Positions 59,804-64,000 of a DNA stretch of 64,000 bases are shown in pieces. How positions within the stretch are numbered: the stretch's first letter is position 1; every line of letters begins with the position of its first letter. The notes beneath the pieces were generated by a model, which made no database searches, was not told the origin of the DNA, and saw only the letters and a program-made list of their open reading frames with translations. The translations under genes were made by a program, and so were the position numbers. The DNA is taken from positions 1-64,000 of the forward strand of contig CAVSMB010000017.1 in the NCBI GenBank assembly GCA_963728925.1, written 5' to 3'. This DNA is from JBBPZA01 sp963728925 (GTDB lineage Bacteria > Actinomycetota > Thermoleophilia > Solirubrobacterales > Solirubrobacteraceae).

Positions 59804-61315
59804 CTACCTCGCCGTGCCGGCGGTCTCGGGGGCCTCGATCTCGCGCTTGAGGATCTTCCCCGTCGGCCCCTTGGGCAGCTCGTTGACGAACCAGACCGTG
59901 CGCGGGTACTTGTAGGAGGCGACCTCGCCCTTCACGTACTCGCGCAGCTCGTCGGCGCCCACCTGGAGCCCAGGCTTGAGCGCCACCGCGGCGGCCACCT
60001 CCTCGCCCATCTCAGGATGCGGAACCCCGATGACGGCGGCCTCGCTCACCGCGGGATGCTCGTAGAGGACCTCTTCGATCTCCCGCGGATACACGTTGTA
60101 GCCGCCGCGGATGATCATATCCTTCTTGCGGTCGACGATGAAGAAGTAGCCGTCCTCGTCGACGTAGGCCAAGTCGCCGGTGGAGAACCAGCCGTCGGTC
60201 ATGACCTCCTTAGTGGCGTCCTCGCCCTTCCAGTAGCCCTTCATCACGTTGTGGCCGCGGATGGCGATCTCGCCGACCTCGCCCTGGGGGACGTCCTCGC
60301 CCTCCTCGCTCACCACCTTCATCTCCACGCCCTTGATGGGCGTACCGATCGAGCCGGGCTTTCGCTCGGCGTCGGGGTGGTTGAAGGAGGCGACGGGTGA
60401 GGTCTCCGAGAGGCCGTAGCCCTCGAGGACCTTGGTCTGAAAGGCCTCTTCGAAGCCGCGCATGATCTCGACCGGCATCGCGGCGCCGCCGGAGAAGCAG
60501 ACGCGCAGGCTCGAGGCGTCGTACTTGTCGGAGTCCTCCACGTTGAGCATCGCCGTGTACATCGTCGGGACGCCGGCGAAGACCGTCACCCCGTCGCGCT
60601 GGATGATCTCCAGGGCCTTGGCGGGGTCGAACCGCGGGATGAAGGTCAGGCAGCCGCCGACGTAGACCGCGACGTTCATGCAGCACGTCTGCCCGAAGGA
60701 GTGAAACAATGGCAGCGCTCCGAGGATCACGTCCTCCTCGGAGGCCTCGACCACGGTCTCCGCCGCGACGGCCGCGTTCTCGCGCAGGTTCTCGTGCGTC
60801 AGCTCGGCGCCCTTGGGCGTGCCGGTCGTGCCCGAGGTGTAGAGGATGACCGCCGTGTCCTGCCCCGCCCGCTCCGTCAGTTCGCGATCCGGCTCGACGC
60901 CGGCCAGCAGCTCCTCGAAGTCCCCCGGCGCGACGCTGACGAGTTCTGCCCCGGTCTCCTCGGCGCCCTTCTCCGCCGCCTCGGCAACCTCGTGCCACGC
61001 GAACAGCACCTTCGCCTCGGGGTCGCGCAGGTAGAAGGCGACCTCGCGCCCCTTGAGCAGGACGTTCATCGGCACCACGACGCCCCCCGCCCGCAGCACG
61101 CCGTAGTAGACGATCGGGAAGTAGTGGACGTTGGGCAGCATCACTCCCACGCGGTCCCCCGGCGCGACGCCCTTCTCCGCCAGCAGCGCGGCCACACGGG
61201 CGCTCGCCTCGTCGAGCTCGGCGTGGGAGACCACCGTGTCGTCCAGCCTCAGGGCGGGCCGCTCACCGTGCCGCCGCGCGGTCTGGACCAGGATGCCTGC
61301 GAGGTTCTCCGTCAT
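59804..61315 (-). CDS. Long-chain acyl-CoA synthetase (AMP-binding)
   Basis: A 503-residue adenylate-forming enzyme, intact. AMP motif A3 ILYTSGTTGTPKGAELTHEN (about 157-176), A5 VLEGYGLSETSPVASFN, A7 DGWFSTGDLAYVDEDGYFFI, A8 DRKKDMIIRGGYNVYPREIE and A10 PKGPTGKILKREI with catalytic Lys near residue 491. It activates a carboxylate with ATP and CoA; the family profile fits fatty acids. Cytoplasmic. It sits directly upstream of the phaC pseudogene, so it may once have fed PHA synthesis. It is the only intact gene in the 56.4-62.9 kb decay zone. Confidence 0.95.
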   Translation of the reverse strand: MTENLAGILVQTARRHGERPALRLDDTVVSHAELDEASARVAALLAEKGVAPGDRVGVMLPNVHYFPIVYYGVLRAGGVVVPMNVLLKGREVAFYLRDPEAKVLFAWHEVAEAAEKGAEETGAELVSVAPGDFEELLAGVEPDRELTERAGQDTAVILYTSGTTGTPKGAELTHENLRENAAVAAETVVEASEEDVILGALPLFHSFGQTCCMNVAVYVGGCLTFIPRFDPAKALEIIQRDGVTVFAGVPTMYTAMLNVEDSDKYDASSLRVCFSGGAAMPVEIMRGFEEAFQTKVLEGYGLSETSPVASFNHPDAERKPGSIGTPIKGVEMKVVSEEGEDVPQGEVGEIAIRGHNVMKGYWKGEDATKEVMTDGWFSTGDLAYVDEDGYFFIVDRKKDMIIRGGYNVYPREIEEVLYEHPAVSEAAVIGVPHPEMGEEVAAAVALKPGLQVGADELREYVKGEVASYKYPRTVWFVNELPKGPTGKILKREIEAPETAGTAR

Positions 61316-61439
61316 CTGCGCTCTCCTGCCACCGGGGACTCGTTCTGTCCATTACCCCTCGCCCTCCAGGCCCAAGCGAAGAGGGCTGGCCCGGGCGGCT
61401 GGTCGCTCGGGTTGCCGGGGGTGGCGTCCGGCCGCTGCT

Positions 61440-62075
61440 CACACGGCCTTGCTCGGCCTGGCGGGCGGCGATGAGCAGCGGGTCCCACGGGCGCGAAGGG
61501 GGCGCGTAGCTGAGGTCGAACTCGGCCACGTCGCCGACCGTCGCACCGGCGTGGAGCGCGGCGGCGAGCACGTCGACGCGCTTGGCGACGCCCTCACGAC
61601 CGGTGAGCTGGCCGCCGAGCAGCCGACCGGTGCCTCCAGGTCGCAGACCGTGAGCACGCTCGTCCCCACGACGCCGCCGAAGCGCTCGTCGGTTGCGCCT
61701 GCCTCGTCGCCGGCCTCGCCGATGTTCGCGCCCGCCACGCGGCCCTGCTTGTTCGCCGTGGTGCCAGCGGGACGTAGGCGGGCTCGTCGTGGAGCAGGTG
61801 CCGCGTCTCACAGCAGTCCCCGGCCGCCCATACCCCCGCGACCTCCGTGCGCATCCCGGCGTCGGTCACCACCCCGCCGTGCGCTCCCAGCGGGAGCCCG
61901 GCGGCCGCGGCGAGACCGCTGTGGGGCCGCACGCCGACGCCGAGGATCACGATCTCCGCCTCCAGCGCGCCGCCGTCCGTGCGGACCTCGCGCACGCGCC
62001 CATCGCCCTCGATCGCCTCGACGGTCGTGCCGGTCGCGACCTGCACTCCCCCAGCAGCGCGCGCCGCTCGGCACG
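61440..62075 (-). pseudogene. FAD-dependent NADH/CoA-disulfide oxidoreductase, frameshifted fragment
   Basis: Three frames together read GVQVATGTTVEAIEGDGRVR, IVILGVGVRPHSGLAAAAGL, VTDAGMRTEVAGVWAAGDCC and HLLHDEPAYVPLA, then (frame change near 61760) VAGANIGEAGDEAGATDERF with GGVVGTSVLTVCDLE, then (frame change near 61640) GRLLGGQLTGREGVAKRVDV and LAAALHAGATVGDVAEFDLS. This is the C-terminal two thirds of a class III flavoprotein such as NADH oxidase or CoA-disulfide reductase. The N-terminal FAD domain is absent: the sequence joins an aldehyde dehydrogenase fragment near 62070. Confidence 0.8.
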
Positions 62076-62902
62076 CCCGCCAGCACGGTCGGGCGCACGA
62101 ACGCGTTGTCGCGCTCGCCACCGGTCAGCACGGCTGCGCCGAGCGCCCGCGACCCACTCCTGTACCCGCGCCGCCTCCACGGCGGTGATCATCGGGCCCA
62201 GCTCGGTCGCCTCGTCCAGCGGATCGCCGGCGGCCAGGCGGCCGACGCGCTGCACGAAGCGCGCGACGAACTCGTCGTGGACCTCGGCGGCCCCGAGGAT
62301 GCGCTGGTCGACAGACACACCTGGCCGGCGTAGGCGAACGCCCCGAAGGTCAGGCCCTCCACCGCGTGCGCCAGGTCGGCGTCGGGCTCGACGATCACCG
62401 CAGCGTTGCCGCCGAGCTCGAGCGTCACCTCTTCTTCGGATTGGCCGCCTCGAGCCCCCACCCGACGCGGTCTGAGCCGGTGAAGCTGATCCCCGCCACC
62501 CGCTCGTCCTGCGCGGCGAGCGCCGTCGTCTCGCCGTTCATCGCGAGCACGCTGATCGCTCCCTCGGGCCACTCCTCGGGGGCCAGGGCTCGGCGAGCGC
62601 CAGCCCCGACAGCGGCGTCCGCGTGGACGGCTTGACAAGCACCGGGTTGCCGGCTGCGAGCGCCGGCGCGACCTTGTGGGCGACGAGGTTGAGCGGGAAG
62701 TTGAACGCGCGATGGCGACCTTGTAGGGCTCGCCGGCGTCGACGAGCTTTATCGCGGCGTTGGGGATCGAGAGGAGCGTCTCCTCGAGGTCGAGGTGGCT
62801 GAGCACCTCGGTGGCGAGCGCGCCGAAGACGCGGAGCTCGGCCTCGACCTGCTCGGGACGCGCCCTCACCGGCGGCCGCGCCGGCTTGTGCCGATCGCTC
62901 AC
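62070..62902 (-). pseudogene. Aldehyde dehydrogenase remnant, multiply frameshifted, with a GAF-like 5' end
   Basis: Frame at the 5' end: RVFGALATEVLSHLDLEETL then AAIKLVDAGEPYKVAIA, which looks like the start of a GAF-domain sensor rather than an ALDH. It then shifts frame into ALDH blocks: FNFPLNLVAHKVAPALAAGN, GISFTGSDRVGW, EEVTLELGGNAAVIVEPDAD (ALDH LELGGN), TFGAFAYAGQVC (catalytic Cys region), DEFVARFVQRVGRLAAGDPL DEATELGPMI and LLTGGERDNAFVRPTVLAGVP. At least four frame changes occur. The 3' end is fused to the flavoprotein relic. No functional enzyme can be made. Confidence 0.8.
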
Positions 62903-64000
62903 CGCACGATCCCGAACGCCCGCTTGAGGATCACCACGCGCCGGAAGGCCGCATCGACGCGCGCCTCCGCGATCGCGCCCGTCCGCACCTCGCTCACGAT
63001 CGCCCGCAGGGCGGCCTGCTGGTCGGCGGCCGAGCCCGGGATGGTCAGCAGGTCGGCGCCGGCCTTCAGCGCGGCCACCGCCGCGCGGGCGATGCTGCCG
63101 CCCGTCGTCGCCGTGATGGCCACGAGGTCGCCGGTCGCCACCACGCCGTCGAACCCGAGCCGGTCGCGCAGCAGGCGGACCGCGGCGGGGAGCACACTGG
63201 CCGGGGTCACGCCGTCGAAGGCGACATAGGTCGCATTGGAGAGCACGATGACCGGCGCGCGGCCGGCGATGGCCCGGAAGGGAACGAGGTCGCGTGCGGC
63301 GAGCTCGGGCAGGCTGAGGGACACCGGCGCCGGGCCGAGGTCGGGGTCCTGGGCCGCGCCGCCTGCGCCCGGGAAGCTCCCGACCGCGGGGATGACGCGC
63401 GCGCGAAGGTAGCCGTCCACCGCGGCGCTGACGGCCCTGGCCACGTAGGCCTCGTCGATCCCGTAGGCGCGGTCCTCGAAGATGCCCCCCTCCGTGGCAA
63501 CGTCGGCGAGCGGCGCGAGGGTCATCGTCACCCCGAGGCGACGCAGCGATCGGCCGGCGGCCTGCGCGTCGCGGCCGATCGCCCTCGGGCCGCGCGGAGC
63601 GATCACGGGCTGCGGCCGCGGCGGCAGCGCCGGGAGGACCGACCGGGCCCCGCCCTGCTGGCGCGCGGTCACGAGCAGCGGGAGGGCCCCGCCGCGGCGC
63701 GCGGCGGCCTGCAGGGAGGCGACGAGCGCCCGGACCTGGGCGGGCGACAGCGCGTTGGGGCCCTGGAGCAGCACGCCGCCCCAGCGCCGGGCGCGCAGGG
63801 TGCGGGTGATCGGGGCGTCGCCGCCCGTGCCCGCGAAGCCCACAAGCATGAGCTGGGCCACCTTGTCGCGCAGCGAGGTGCGCTGGGCCAGCCGGTCGAC
63901 CGCCGGCCCGCCGGCGCCCGAGCCGGTGAGCGCGGCGAGCGCGTCCAGGAGCGACGGGCCCGCCGGCGGGCCGGTCCCGGCGGCGGCCGGCCGCCGGCGC
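62899..64000 (-). CDS. GH3-like (NagZ-type) protein, 5' end beyond the window edge
   Basis: An open frame of 367 codons running off the right edge; a GTG at 63861 is internal because TSLRDKVAQLMLVGF (the GH3 opening) extends upstream of it in frame. Barrel segments: WGGVLLQGPNALSPAQVRAL, LPLLVTARQQGGARSVLPAL, LRRLGVTMTLAPLADVATEG, VIPAVGSFPGAGGAAQDPDL and DRLGFDGVVATGDLVAITAT. In NagZ the motif is K-H-F-P-G-H-G and the nucleophile lies in S-D-D/D-A-L. Here Lys-His is Gly-Ser and the first Asp is Gly. The fold is kept but beta-N-acetylglucosaminidase activity is doubtful. It could be a non-catalytic or altered homolog. Confidence 0.8.
   Translation of the reverse strand, partial: RRRPAAAGTGPPAGPSLLDALAALTGSGAGGPAVDRLAQRTSLRDKVAQLMLVGFAGTGGDAPITRTLRARRWGGVLLQGPNALSPAQVRALVASLQAAARRGGALPLLVTARQQGGARSVLPALPPRPQPVIAPRGPRAIGRDAQAAGRSLRRLGVTMTLAPLADVATEGGIFEDRAYGIDEAYVARAVSAAVDGYLRARVIPAVGSFPGAGGAAQDPDLGPAPVSLSLPELAARDLVPFRAIAGRAPVIVLSNATYVAFDGVTPASVLPAAVRLLRDRLGFDGVVATGDLVAITATTGGSIARAAVAALKAGADLLTIPGSAADQQAALRAIVSEVRTGAIAEARVDAAFRRVVILKRAFGIVR

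Overview
The window is high-GC DNA from what looks like an actinobacterium (Actinomycetota). The secreted multidomain enzymes, the AAA-LuxR regulator, the SRP RNA/dnaX/ybaB/recR block and the GTG-rich gene starts would fit a Thermoleophilia/Solirubrobacterales-type lineage; that placement is inference. Many reading frames carry single-base indels, often in compensating pairs, so some apparent frameshifts may be sequence errors and others true decay.

Layout. 1-12 kb is a scarred accessory region: fragments of IS110, IS3 and IS630 elements, a broken HAF-repeat gene, a decapitated winged-helix gene with its intact paralog, an orphan HicA-like toxin, two small alpha+beta-fold genes, a large secreted Pro-rich repeat protein and a potassium-channel-like gene coupled to a truncated secreted protein. 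12-16.3 kb holds a GH13 alpha-glucosidase, an SRPBCC protein, an M29-type aminopeptidase, tRNA-Ser(GGA) and a GNAT fusion. 16.4-22.3 kb is a minus-strand formate dehydrogenase operon. Its catalytic gene has an in-frame UGA exactly at the catalytic selenocysteine position, followed by a clear bacterial SECIS hairpin (GGUCU loop); the gene order is catalytic subunit, NuoE/NuoF fusion, Fe-S subunit, small protein, FdhD. 22.5-30 kb has a secreted clan-A hydrolase, a membrane glycosyltransferase-like protein, a glutamine-synthetase-like/PuuD-like pair and a large LuxR-type regulator whose upstream region is a tandem hairpin-repeat array.

30-45 kb carries a DUF4242 protein, an uncharacterised 434-residue protein, a DUF6328 membrane protein, a flavoprotein disulfide-reductase relative, a 1211-residue secreted sugar-dehydrogenase/PKD/LamG protein, AzlCD, a PQQ-type propeller, a homodimeric pyruvate dehydrogenase E1-like enzyme and another secreted hydrolase. 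45-56 kb is mostly housekeeping: tRNA-Val(CAC), VOC and DoxX-like proteins, ATP-dependent DNA ligase, a monooxygenase with an internal deletion, an SGNH hydrolase, the 275-nt SRP RNA, a second glycosyltransferase-like protein, dnaX-ybaB-recR and a lipase-like protein.

56.4-62.9 kb is a gene graveyard around one intact acyl-CoA synthetase. phaC (PHA synthase) is split by a 2051-bp insertion sequence with a CTAA target duplication and also carries a nonsense codon, a frameshift and a deletion. Next to it lie fragments of acyl-CoA dehydrogenase, aldehyde dehydrogenase and an FAD oxidoreductase fused to one another by deletions. The right edge cuts a GH3-like gene whose catalytic motifs are degenerate. 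The standout feature is the selenocysteine-dependent, split-subunit formate dehydrogenase operon.
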